Shown: positions 23,101 to 34,697 of the stretch, in pieces | How positions within the stretch are numbered: the first letter of the stretch is position 1 | Layout of the letters: the number at the start of each line of letters is the position of its first letter | Assembly: GCA_022701365.1 (NCBI GenBank) | Contig: JAKUHH010000216.1 | Coordinates: 744,001-808,000, forward strand | Direction: 5' to 3' | DNA: 64,000 bases | From: Mycocentrospora acerina | Taxonomy: Eukaryota > Ascomycota > Dothideomycetes > Pleosporales | The notes under the pieces: generated by a model | What the model saw: the letters and a program-made list of their open reading frames with translations, nothing else | Told to the model about the DNA's origin: nothing | Database searches by the model: none | Made by a program: the position numbers and the translations under genes

Positions 23101-24197
23101 TTTGGATGCTGGCGGTACCAAGATATAACTCCCTCTTGCGTAATTGAAGCGGTTCCTTGTTTCCATAGAGTGGTAAAGTAGGGCAAGAGTTCTCGCCAGC
23201 CATCGTGTGGCTTGTTGAGAACGTAATTATAAGGGGCTCGTCCTGTCGTGAAAGCTGTGTACTGACGATCATCGAGGGGCCCAATATAATGAGACTCTCC
23301 GTAGTCATTCCATGAGATAATTTGGACAAATTCAGGTTGTAATTCGCCAGCAATTATCTGGTTCCAGCGGTCAACCCAGAGACTATCACCACGCCAGAGC
23401 CAGTTTTTCTCATAACCCGGAAGGTTTGTATAAAACCAGGGAGATATAGGTGCCATGTACGGCTTTCCCTTTAAGAAATCGAAATATGAGGCATCGGGAT
23501 AGGTTGTGATACTTCTAGGTCCGCTTGGCCATGCATCCTAGATGATATCAATGATTTTGTCACCATGAAGCGGAAGATTAGATTTTACCCAAGAAAACAA
23601 TCCGTCTGCAACACCTCCTGCGAGCTCCAAGGCGGCTTTTGCGCCCAAAGAAGACCAATCAGGAATAAAGAAGCATCCCGTGGAAGCCTTGATCTCAATC
23701 CAATCGTCTGCTTTTTGAGGCCCTTCACTGAGAGTATTGTCAGAGAAATGGAGTGAATACGAGTCAGGGGAAGGACATGGTGTTAGACTACTCTGTAAAA
23801 GTGGGATAGAGAAGGTTACTTCTTACAAAGTCGAGACAAGAGGTTGACTTCCACGGTAAAAGTATGCTCCACTGTTGGCGTATTGCTTGATAAGGCTGAT
23901 TACAGTCGCCTTCTCCCAAGCACCATTCCCTGCATAATCGAAAGAAAATGCCAACTTGAAGCCAAGGGCCTTAGCAGCATTGAACGCAGCTGGTAACTGA
24001 GCGGTTGTCGTGCCTTCGTTCTTAGCCATATTTAGAGCGAACGCATCGATTCCGGCTGCTTTGGCAAGACTAATTTGTGTTTTCCAGTCAGCCTCTGTGA
24101 AGCTGCCAGTATTGCCCACCATAAAGTGAGCAAATACAGATTTTGCTGAGACCACGGCTGGGCCCAGGAGGGCAACCATGATGGTAAGAAACCTCAT
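20165..24197 (-). CDS. Secreted GH71 alpha-1,3-glucanase with Cys-rich repeats and a PLC-like phosphodiesterase domain
   Basis: Exons 24197-23827, 23727-23589, 23537-22673 and 22521-20165 (complement); all phases agree, 1243 aa. MRFLTIMVALLGPAVVSA is a signal peptide. Residues about 20-430 are a GH71 mutanase: AHFMVGNTGSFTEADW, GIDAFALNM, the FIPDW Asp (D147), and EIISWNDYGESHYIGPL. Residues about 450-640 hold four Cys-rich repeats of the form GLC.(F/Y)AC...(Y/F)CP...C. The last 600 residues resemble PLC-like phosphodiesterases, with PGSHDGG (His near 842) and a second His in WAAHVNE (near 898). GH71 enzymes cut alpha-1,3-glucan of fungal walls. The role of the C-terminal domain is unknown; it could act on a lipid or glycan phosphodiester. 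Several N-glycosylation sequons fit secretion. Confidence 0.85.
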
Positions 24198-25918
24198 GAT
24201 TGAGGAAGCAGAAGGACGAAAATGCCAAAGGCGGCAACTGAGTACATTGTTTTTGTTGCCGATGTACAGAAACTTATAGTGGCACGTTTGATGGGTACAA
24301 TCAACAATTTGACAATGCACGGAACATAATCATTTCATCCAAGTCCTCTAGCCGCAACAACATAGTTCTGGCTTAGAGAAATTTTCGGCAATCTTCCTGT
24401 CATGGTGAATTACAATCTGGGCCCAAGGCTAGTGGCTGGGGGCCGCATATCAGACCCATGAAACTGAAAGAGGCAGCAGAGGTAGAACACTGTCCGCAGG
24501 GGTACTGCCTGGACTACACAAAATAAGCAGCATCTCCGCTCGTAAGAATAGTGAAGCCTTCATGCCCATATGCGTCCCGTCCCGAGATGGCTTGGCAAAG
24601 ATCCCTACATCTTGTTCTAAATTGGTACATGTAACCTCACAAGCTTCAGAATGTCTACGTAGGAGTATGGTAGCGCTTCCTAACTCACTACACTGACATT
24701 ACAGATTTTTAGTGATGAGGGACATTTCTTTTTGAACTAAACACGCACTCTGATAAAAGCACTAAAAAGGAGACACACCTGATAAATCTCTTTGCCCACA
24801 TAATTATTGAGCTCCTTGCGATGCTGTTACATTTGCTCTCAGTATTTTGTCGTCAGATCAGCTTGGACCAAGTTAATCAGATTGTGGCTGAATCTCAATC
24901 GCTCCACTGTGCGATCGTTCGTGGCCCACGTGCTGCATTCACAGTGGGGTTGCAGGTCGAAATCTTTCACTCAAATTTTGTTTTGCCGGGGAAAACATAT
25001 GGAATTAGATATGGAGTAACCTTTAAATGTAATAGCGGCGAAAACAAGAGCTGCCAAGTAGTGTGCAAGGCGGGAAATGCCAAGATTTGTCTCAATCAAG
25101 CAAGAGAACCTCGTACATGGAAATTGGGGATGCCACCCTTGTCAGAGACAACTTCAAGTTCACGCGACCAGTTCCTGAAGGATGGGCGCAGATTCTGCGA
25201 ATCAGGACATCGATCCAAGCACAAGGCGCCTCATGCAAAGAACCTATGTGACTTTAATGATGGTGGGTGTTATTCGATGCAGAAATTCCCTTGCACGAGA
25301 ACCTTGTGTAGGCCCTTGCTGCAATTGATTGGCGCTCCAAACTATGTGAAGCGACATACAATTGCCAGAAATTACTCTTTTAGGAAGGTCGGCAGCTCCA
25401 CAGCCCGCTCACAATTCCCGCCCCGACCCTAGAGTAGGCCTCCCGCCCAGAATTTAAAAGATATCATTGAACCAGCCCAATCTCTCCTTGAAATGACATT
25501 GTGCGTCTTCATCGGAGATTGAAGCTTGTAAAATAGACCGCGGGAATGCCGGAGGAGTTGTTCTGACTGCCATTGAGCTTCACTTCCAGGAATAGCTACA
25601 CCAAAAACAAGAAGCCGACAGTGAATGTTGCCTGCCTTAAAGATAAGGTGGCGTCTAGATCAGTGGTCCTCTCTCATGGCTATGACAATATGCTCATCAA
25701 TACTTGCCGAGGCGACGAGAAATTGGCAAGGCTTTTCTGGACGATTGATCAGAGGCATGTGCCGTTCAGTCGTTCGTTGATCATTTTCTAGGACGGGTTG
25801 AGTAACTTCTCTCCACTACACGTGTTCTTGTTAATGCGTGACTTCCGCAAGCCTGGTTGCGGACGATAGCCTTGTCCACACGGCTGTCGTATCGCAACAC
25901 CAGCATTCGTCAAGTGCA
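24198..25918. other. Intergenic region without a confident gene
   Basis: Mixed composition. The first part presumably carries the GH71 promoter. A plus-strand open stretch around 24821-25432 (203 codons) has no recognisable domain, and I leave it uncalled. Confidence 0.4.
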
Positions 25919-26848
25919 ATGTCATCCATAATTAGTTCAGCGACGTCCTCAGCGTATGCATCACTACTGGCTCTCACTACACCGTTTGTTCCGCCGCCCA
26001 GCTGCGCCGATGTTTTTACGACAACCAGCACCGTAACGAGCTACAGTTGGAACAACTACACAAAGACAACACTCACTGTGGTGTATTCAGATCCCAGCGA
26101 TGCTCGTTTCACACAATGCCAACCCTCGGGGTGGGATGAAGTTGTCCCTGTGAGCCGATTCCACTTCAGCCCGGCTGTCTGTCCTGACCAGTGGACTGCC
26201 TACCAACTTGAGGCTGTCTATGTGGACATACCCACATTATCCAGGCGGGCAACTACAGCCTTTTGTTGTGCAAGGTGAGAGTGGCAATTTCACGCTGATA
26301 CTATCACACTGACAATACCTGGCAGCGGTCATACCCCGCACGGCCCGAGCCTCAGTCTACCAAACCTTGCCGCACAGGCTTGTGTCAGCGCTATTGGTGT
26401 CGAGCCAACAACAACATACTCGCTGTCCTCCACCGTAGTAGCAAGTCCAACACCTCCATTTCCCAGCGGCATACAGATCCACAATGGCTACCAGATATCA
26501 TGGGAAGCAACGGACAAGATGACGCTATCACCGACACCCCCAGACTTTGAATATGGATGTAGCGCAACATTGAGCATGTGGGTACCGGGTGAGTCGGTTG
26601 GGTCGTTACCATGCAGGAACAAAACCGACAATGGTGGCATTACCAATAGTCATCTGTACACATTCTTAGTGGCGGGTATTCCAATCATCTTTGTAGCTCT
26701 GATCGCCTTTTGTTGTGGTTTTCATTGTCGCAACGCACGCAGGAGACGTAGAGACAGAAATCAACGAGAACATGGCGGCTCAAGGAGTGAGATATTGGAT
26801 TCGCGGGGAACTGAACCAGGTGTACAGCTGAGAAATGTTAAAACATAG
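25919..26848 (+). CDS. Putative single-pass membrane/surface protein, fungal-specific
   Basis: Exons 25919-26274 and 26326-26848, 51-nt intron with a CTGAC branch site, 292 aa. The start is the ATG of MSSIISSATSSAYAS. The N-terminal half is Ser/Thr-rich with a Cys-containing core: PFVPPPSCADVF, the phrase SRFHFSPAVCP, and FCCASG across the splice. These resemble a common uncharacterised Pleosporales ectodomain type. Near the C-terminus FLVAGIPIIFVALIAFCCGF is one membrane helix, followed by a very basic stop-transfer (RNARRRRRDR). No classical signal peptide precedes it. The topology suggests an outward-facing Ser/Thr-rich domain with a short cytoplasmic tail, possibly a wall sensor, but no function is shown by sequence. 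Confidence 0.7.
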
Positions 26849-29686
26849 CTGGGTGGCTGGTACTCTGCTTTGTAGAATTTTGTTTTCTGTTTGACGTTGA
26901 CTAACAATTTTCCTGCATTGCTCAGTGCATTAGTCCCAACGGCTCAAAAGTATAAGTCAAATCTTACACATTTATATGGGACCTGATCTCATAGATATGA
27001 AAGAACCCCCCCTGCCTGATAGCAAAATCAAGTCTCATTAGGTAATAGCTGTAACATTGTTAATGAATAGCACATTGCCTATTTTCCTTCATTCTGTTGA
27101 TGATTGCATGCCAAATAGTTCAATACTGTTCACAAATGAGTTTGACCGATCCATAATGACTCTCCTCCTTCTTGGAATCAGTGAGCTGCGCATTTGCTTC
27201 TCGAGACATTTTGAATAAGACAATGGTCGAGAGCTTGCCTCCTAGTACTGTATAGCGATTCCAATGCTATATTTCATGGCGCATATGATTTCCTCGAAGT
27301 CAAACTGATTGAAGACTAGGTTACACTCTCGTCGAACCTTATTAAACAAAGAAAACTATCTAGAATATCACGAGTAGCGAGAGAGAAAAAATGTCAGTAT
27401 TTCTGTAGTCATCATTGGATCTGATCAGGTATGAACTTCTTCATGAAAGTAGAGAGAATTATGAATACTTCTAATACTGAAAAACCGACATTAAAAACTG
27501 CTGCAAAAGTAACAAATTTCTCCCACAGTTTTATCGTCATAGGTCACAAAGTTTAAAATAGATGATCTCTCAGACTTCTGCGTCAGCAACAAATTGACTC
27601 GATTTTGAAAGATTAACTCCATGCCCTCGTTTTATAACTAATCCTCTAATCTTTTCTAACGATGTATTAAAACATCTGATTTCTTCATCTGCTGCTACGG
27701 AATTTCTTAAAACATGTCCATAGTTGACCATGCACGACGGCCCTTACTCCTTTGTTTCAGCCTCAAAATTTACTAGTCTATCTGCAAAATCTGCGTTCAA
27801 GCGTTGAATTCGAGGATTCTTTCTACTAAATTTCAATCGACTTGACGCAAAAAATAACTGAAGTCCAAAAAAGTACTCCTTGGGTTTATGAAACTGTGAT
27901 CAAATACTCAAAATGATGGTGTTGTCGTGACGAGCTTACAATTACCACGAAGTGATATGAGGGTAAAATGGCAAACTAAAGACAATTAACCATTTATCAT
28001 TTCTTTGTAATCTATGCCTTATAGCAATAGATTTTAGAAGATTGTCATGGTTCCTCTTTTCAAATTTCTGCTACGGACTTTTTGGGACGCATTAGAGGCA
28101 GTATATTCCTTAGTCGAGTCCTAAAGGCCAACGCCTCATCGAAATTGAAGAGCACAACCTTAAATGTCCATTTTATAAAAGTAAAGATTTGAGAAAGAAG
28201 CTAAAATCAATTACAACTAATCAAAATTCAGCCCAAAATTTTCTATTCAATCTTATATCCTGATGAGAAATCGTAATTTGAGTTTTCACAGTTGTCTTGC
28301 TTTTTCTGCGTGAAGAACTAGATCTTAAGACTTTGAGTAAAGTCTAATCCTATCAAATATTTGAAGGCCCATGGCAGCCGTCACTAGACTCGCTATTTAA
28401 CTTCCTGTCTCTCTCTTGCAGTTATTCGCTAAGGACTCTCCAAATCATTATTAATTACTGCGTAAACAAAACTTTCAGCCCAAAAGGCTGATGATAAAAC
28501 CAGCAGCATCTCTTCCTTCAGTCAAAGTTGCCATGCATACCCCGCATTCAAGCATTCTTTGATTCGGCGGTCAAACAGTGAGCATTTTGAAAGTCAAAAT
28601 ATGCTGAACAAGATATGATTAGCCATATGGTTGAGCTTAGTTTTAGTGATTCTAGAATTAAATTTGCATCACATTTATCGATTGACGATGAAACGGTGTA
28701 TTCAACTATTGGGCTACAGCAAGTTTTGTCGTGGAAAACTCAACCTCCTTTAGAAGCGACCCAGGAAAGTGGTTACCGTGCACGATGATTAATCTGAGTA
28801 TTCTTCCACTATTATTAATTTTCAAACCTAAGTAATTAAAATCGCCAGCTTTGATTTTCATCATCTAAAAGTAATTAGAGATTTAAAGTTTTTCTACATG
28901 GATTACACTAAGGTTGCCAAATCAAAGTGTGTCTAGAATTCAAATGAAAGAGGAGGTGAAGAATCCGACAAAAACACAATAATTTATTCAATTCAATTGG
29001 TAGCAGGGCTAAATCCTCCTTTAAGATCCCGCTTTAACAGATTTTGTAATATTCTAGGATATTAATCTTCTGGTTAAAGCATAAAGTTGCATTGAGATTT
29101 CAAGTTCTTCGTTGTTCTAACTTTTGCAAATGCGAGAAAAATGTATAAGGAAAAAGGAAGAAGTAATTTACTAATAAGCATTAGTTATATTATTGTCACA
29201 TGGACAAGTCGTGGATTATAGCAAGGTCTCAGCTTAAACCCAAAGCCATGTTTGGTTGGGCAAAATAAGTGAGGCATGACGTCATATAACCCAAAGCTGT
29301 ATGTGTATCCTCTAAGTCGGCGATTTTGTCCGACAAGAAATGGTATAAAGTTCAAAAAATGGTGTGATGTAATCCTTGCATCGCATCAACAGAGGTAAGA
29401 GAGACCCTTGGCCAACAGCTCAGCCTGCATTATCAGCTGAGCAGAATAATAGCTTGATGAAAAGACCAACCATTAGAGCACAATCACTTCAGCTGTTCCG
29501 CAAAGAGAAGTGGGGACAAAATATGGTGTTCGGGTGTCAGCTCTGGAGAAAAAGCTTAAATGCATGCTCGAGTAACGGAGAAAGAACTTCTGAAGTTATC
29601 ATCCTCTTACCAGGATATTGGAAAACTCCTTTTGACCAAAAAGAATTTCCAATTGCACCATTTCACTCGAATTATCAATTCTCATA
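26849..29686. other. AT-rich gene-free block, probable RIP-mutated repeats
   Basis: About 2.8 kb with low GC, no long open frames before about 29.37 kb, and many TA dinucleotides. This is the appearance of repeats mutated by repeat-induced point mutation. I see no intact element or terminal repeats. A plus-strand open stretch at 29376-29687 abuts the protease start but encodes nothing recognisable. Confidence 0.6.
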
Positions 29687-31018
29687 ATGACTTCAGAAAA
29701 GAAATGGATTGTCCGCTACAAGCACTACGTTTCCAAAGAACAGCAATCGAAGCATATTGCCGAAGTCAAGAAGCTATCAGCAGACACTGAAGTACCATTC
29801 AATGCTGAGATTAATGAATCAGCCAGCTTCTCAATTGGAAACGAAACCAAAGGCTATCTTGCGAAATTCGATGATGTTACTAGGGTTCAGTTAGAGGCTT
29901 TGCCCGAGGTATGTTTTGTCCTAACAATAATCTTGACATAATACTTATTTCATCTAAGGTTTTCGAGATTGAGCGGCTTCAATACTACAAGCATGTTGCT
30001 ATTAAGCAGAATAATGCTCCATGGGGCCTTGCCCGTTTGAGTAGCACTGGCCCTGTTACTGGTCACATATATGCATATACCTACCGCGAGGAGGCCAGTG
30101 GTGCAGAGGTCACTGCATACATAATTGATACTGGCATCAACGATAAGCATATTGAATTTGAGGATCGCGCCAGCAAAGGTCCAACTTTCGTTCAAGATGA
30201 CTCCAATTCAAGCAATATTGATGTACATGGTCACGGTACACATGTCGCAGGGACTATTGGAGGCAAGACTTACGGAGTGGCGAAGAGTGTTACTCTTGTC
30301 GGTGTTAAAGTCTTCAATGATCGGACAGGAACTGCTTCAACCATCGACATCATCAAGGCTCTTGAGTGGGTCGTCCACGATGTTTACTCTACTGATATAC
30401 GGAAGAAGGCTGTTGTAAATCTTAGCCTTGGTGGTGGCGCTAGCCCGGCAATGGATGCAGCGATTGCTGCTGCTGTTCGCCAAGGTGTCGTCGTTGTTGT
30501 AGCAGCAGGAAATGATAATGGTGATTTCCACCGATTCTTTGCTTGGGCCAAATCTAACTAATAATTAGATGATTCTGACGCCTATTCGCCAGCTCGCGAG
30601 CCACTTGCTATTACAGTCGGCGCAATCGATTTCGAGGATAAGAGAGCTATATTCTCCAACTTTGGTCGGAAGGTTGATATCTTCGCACCGGGTGTGAATA
30701 TTAGGTCCGCCTGGATTGCAGTACCAGGTCAGACTCCAACCAATCACGAGGAGAAGAGTATCAGTGGTACCTCCATGGGTATGTTGATTTTACTTATGAC
30801 CAAAAATGAAATAAACTGTGACTGATAATACCTTACTTCTAGCCTCCCCCCATGTTGCGGGTGTTGCGGCCAGCATCCTGAGTGACAAAAAGCAAAGCAG
30901 CATTGAAAATGCCCAGGATGTTATTGGCGCGATTCTTATCAACGCTGACAAGGGTGGTGTTGGAAACATCTATAATCCTGCTAGGTTTTCAACTATTTCT
31001 GCCATTGCGAAGGTTTAG
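29687..31018 (+). CDS. Subtilisin-family (S8, proteinase K-like) serine protease with I9 propeptide
   Basis: Exons 29687-29908, 29959-30520, 30569-30778 and 30843-31018, 389 aa. The third exon is reached only if the 48-nt segment 30521-30568 (GTGATT, CTAAC branch, TAG) is spliced out; reading through gives in-frame stops. Residues 1-85 are an I9-type propeptide (KKWIVRYKHYVSKEQ). The catalytic triad is complete: Asp131 (YIIDTGI), His166 (HGHGTHVAGT), Ser330 (SGTSMASPHVAG), plus oxyanion Asn259 (AAGND). No signal peptide precedes the propeptide, which is odd for this normally secreted family. Either an upstream leader exon is missed in the AT-rich DNA or the protease stays inside the cell. The site residues argue against a pseudogene. 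Confidence 0.85.
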
Positions 31019-33914
31019 AGCCTTTTTGGTGAATAAGGTTTGAAGAAAATCTATTTTGCCTCTTTCTTTTCTGTAACGCGAGCCTTCAAATTACTCACCT
31101 GTAACTCGATGGTTTGGATCTGGATCTGTAAAAGCGTTGAACCGTTCCATTCAATCTGCTTAATGTATTTTACATATTCGTGAACCATGTGAATAAATAT
31201 TTCAATGTGTAAATGTCTTATATTGTGGTGATCCCTTCACCAGTGTGAAAATCTGATTGTAAGGTTAGTATACGCATTGAAATCATCACTCTCGGTTTCC
31301 TTTTACCTCTGTGCAGTGGCAACCTGATAATTCGCATTATACTGATGTAAGATCGACTAATAACACGTTAAGAAGATTGGCTAACCTAATCCGGGAATGA
31401 GAGCAATCAGGAGGAACTTATTTATAGTTTGTTGAGTTTAGGACTTGAAGACTACATAGGTATTGGGTGCCCATATGCTCAAACATATGATTTTTATCTG
31501 TGCAGGCTAGTATTATAGCTAGTTTAAGTAAATGAGGTTGATACACTCGTTAAGCAAAGTGTTGCTTGAAAGAGAGAATAAAGCTTTCATGTATCGGCAC
31601 TATACGCTATACTCCCACATGTATAAGGTTTCGTCAAGTTTCAAAGCCCAAAGAGATTAAGGATGATTACAATCTGTGCAATAAGCGTAACAGCAATAGA
31701 TCAGCAAAATAGACACCTGAAAGTAGAAATGCATGATGTGTGACAGTACAAACAATAGATTTCAAATTATGAGAAGTCAATAATAACCATAAAGCTTCTG
31801 GGAAAATAGCGGGTAGCCTTGAAAGCAAAAGAGATATTGATTTTAAATTACACAGAATCCATGCATTAAGTTTACAATAGCATTCGAATGCTTTTCAGAT
31901 TTCCAACATCGGAAGTTTCAACTTTCCCTAAACATATAGTACCAGTAGTAACAGACTACTTCTAACTAGTAGTACTCTGCTCTCTTTAAATAAAAGATAC
32001 TATTCTAGAACAGAATAACCAAGCATAGAGAGTTTGGTACAAAAACTTCTAGTAAAACGGAATTGCCTAATGTAGGGTTTAAGCTAAATTACCATTTGTG
32101 TTATTAAGTGATTAGTCATTCTTGCTGGCAGCAAAAACAGGGTAGGTCTACCTTCCAGTAACAAAATAGTTACAGATACTCAGTAGCAAGATTATAGATT
32201 TCCTTCTCTCAAAATATCAGGTCAGATAGGGATAGAGCAGAAAATGAGTGTAGATGTCATGGAATAAATAATAAGTAGGCCTGGAGCTAGTTCTTGAGAA
32301 AATGTGTTTAATCAGCACACCCATCACGTTCTAAAGATTACACGAGGTGATGTATCAATTTTTTGCCTGGAAAATTAGCTAGATGGTCTTTCGCGGCTGT
32401 TGTTGACCCTGTATACAGAACATGTTCAATGTGTACTATGTGGTGCAAATGCAGGGGATATAGATAGACTTCTAAATCTTAATTGATTAAATCTTACTCT
32501 AATATTTAATCTTAGTAGACTTGAACCTTTCAATGCTAGAAATCCGAAGCATAGGGCGAAGGTTAGTTCGTATGTCAGCCTGTATGTCTGTGAGCACGTG
32601 CGTAGGCACGTGAGCACTCAGCTCCTATTTGGTCTCTGAGTTTTACACTCCTAATACTACGACAAGTTCCTCAATGTTCTTCCCTCGTATCTTAGGAATA
32701 GAGAAGTTTAAAGAATCATGGTTAGTTTGATGTGATTTTTCAGCAGACAATATAATCTTGAATAAGTAGCCTTGGCGACCTTAAAACCATGATCAAGGCT
32801 CAGGCATACTCAGGGGAGGCAGACGCAGGTGCATATATCGGATTGTGGCACTTGTCAGGAAGTGGTTTAACCTGAGTATATATACTGTTATATTCCAGGA
32901 TCTATCAGATGATAGATCATAGTACCTTTTTGGCTTGCATGGCACAGTGGGATATAGCCGTGTCCTAACAGTACCGAAGCACAGAAGTGCTATCGATCTG
33001 ATTTATTATCCATCTGTTGTAGATCAGACGCTCAGCCACTTATTTTTCACTCATATTTCTTCCTTTCGCCATGCTATAATACACTTAAGCCAAGGGTATT
33101 TGTTAGCAAGCACTTGCAAATTCTCGTGTGTATGAGCACGTAAGCAACCAGTGCCCATGTAGTCTCCTATCCATACACTCATATCAACACAGCGATTGCT
33201 TTCTCCAATGATTTCCTTACATTATCTTGCTATTTAAAGATTGTATGTCATACAAGACGGTGGTAAAGCTAAAAGAGATTGTCATCAATACATGTTTGAA
33301 TGCTTCTTCCGATCTATGTTCCTACAAAATTGTTCGTATCTTAGATAGAGATACGGTTAAATGTAACTGACATACTTAAAACTCAGAACATTAAACTTAA
33401 AAAAATAATGATCATTTCATGGTCATAAGGTCCACGTGAACAGGATTGAATTTGACGCAGAAAGATTGGTCCCCAAAGTTGAAAAACAGCATCTTAACAA
33501 GATTAAGAATTACGTACGTATTAAGTGCTATTAAAGCTTTTTATATCCCTTTTACCAATTTAACATAATGTTAATTGATAATTGTATAATTATGTCAAAT
33601 ATATTTTCCTTGAATTCTATTTTATTCTTGCAAACAAAACAAAGTTTTTGTTACTAATAATAGGTTAATTTTATGCAAAATCACACAGCATGTAGTTTGT
33701 AAGTACTTTAAACGCTTTATCTTCGTCAATGAAGTGATTTCTCTGCATGTCTAATTTATACAAATATGTTGAATATTGTGTGTTACATGTTAATTGCTCG
33801 CATTCTATTTCCCATGCTTGTTTGATATCTTGCACCATGTGTACTGCATTGCCATTTCAGTTGCACAGACCCATTCCCAAGGATATGCCAATAACATTCA
33901 GGAACTGAATATTT
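31019..33914. other. AT-rich gene-free block
   Basis: About 2.9 kb, low GC, stops in all frames, likely RIP-degraded DNA. Around 32.6 and 33.1 kb are GC-richer islands with GCACGTG-like palindromes. A weakly similar stretch occurs near 47.75 kb, so these may be remnants of one old repeat. Confidence 0.5.
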
Positions 33915-34697
33915 CTAGACCCTTGCAGCTACAAATTTAGCTGCTACAGGGGTGTCTTGCTCATAGTCGAGATGTTCAGCGGTTGCTGTAGTGCTATTAA
34001 AGCAGATGCTGTCGTCATCGTGGCAAATAATAAGCGACTTAACCTTGGGAACAGTTCCAAATCCCTCGTCTTGGTCTGGGTCACCAAGGGTCACAACTTG
34101 CCATGGTCAGCAAATATTTCTAACTTTCAAAGTTTTGCACTATAGGGAGTTGAGAGCACCTACCGGCGTTTAATCTAGCAGTAAGTGCTACTGAAAGTGT
34201 TTGGGTGGCAGAGTGCACGAGTTGAGCGCCCTGACTGTATCCAGAGAGCACAATCTTAGTTTTGGGGCATAATGAAGCAGCCTGATTCCAGATTAGCATA
34301 TGAGAGTTTGATTCTGCAACTCTATACTCACAGTTTCAATTAGCTTAAGCATTGTCGCAACCCCACCTGCATCGCCTCCCGCCAGAAAGCCAGCAATTTC
34401 GGCTGGGTAATTAACGCCTTGAATTGCCATTCGACTTGTTCCTCCGAGGACACTAGCCAAGGCGTTAAAAAAAGCTGGGCCTTCTTGCTCCGGGCCTCCT
34501 ACATTGCCAGCCTGAGTAGAACCGCGGGCCCATATAACAGTGATCTCACGGCATGGCGTACCGTCAGTAAGCTGGTTGTAAGTGTCTCCAGTAAACTGCC
34601 TTTTAGTAATAATATTTCCAGTAGAAAATGTCGGTACAGCGAGGGTGGTGCTGAAAAGCACACTTAAGGGCAGTAAAGAGGCCGTGAAGATTTTCAT
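33915..34697 (-). CDS. Cutinase (CE5 family)
   Basis: Exons 34697-34332, 34281-34164 and 34096-33915 (complement), introns 50 and 67 nt, 221 aa. MKIFTASLLPLSVLFSTTLA is a signal peptide. The mature enzyme shows DGTPCREITVIWARGSTQAGNVG (oxyanion-hole Ser/Thr region), the nucleophile GYSQG (Ser138), VVTLGDPD, then CHDDSIC (188/189 as catalytic Asp) and HLDY (His202). Cutinases hydrolyse plant cuticle polyester outside the cell. Length is typical. The loop between the last two cysteines is one residue shorter than the usual CHxGDxxC pattern, so activity might be altered. It lies isolated between two AT-rich blocks. Confidence 0.85.

Noticed and set aside
24821..25432. 203-codon plus-strand frame
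   Set aside because: No recognisable domain, no splice partner, non-ATG or weak start; may be a relic but not supportable.
32580..33170. CACGTG-containing islands as possible CRISPR, promoter or transposon ends
   Set aside because: Only weak, irregular similarity between islands; no regular spacing and no terminal repeats.
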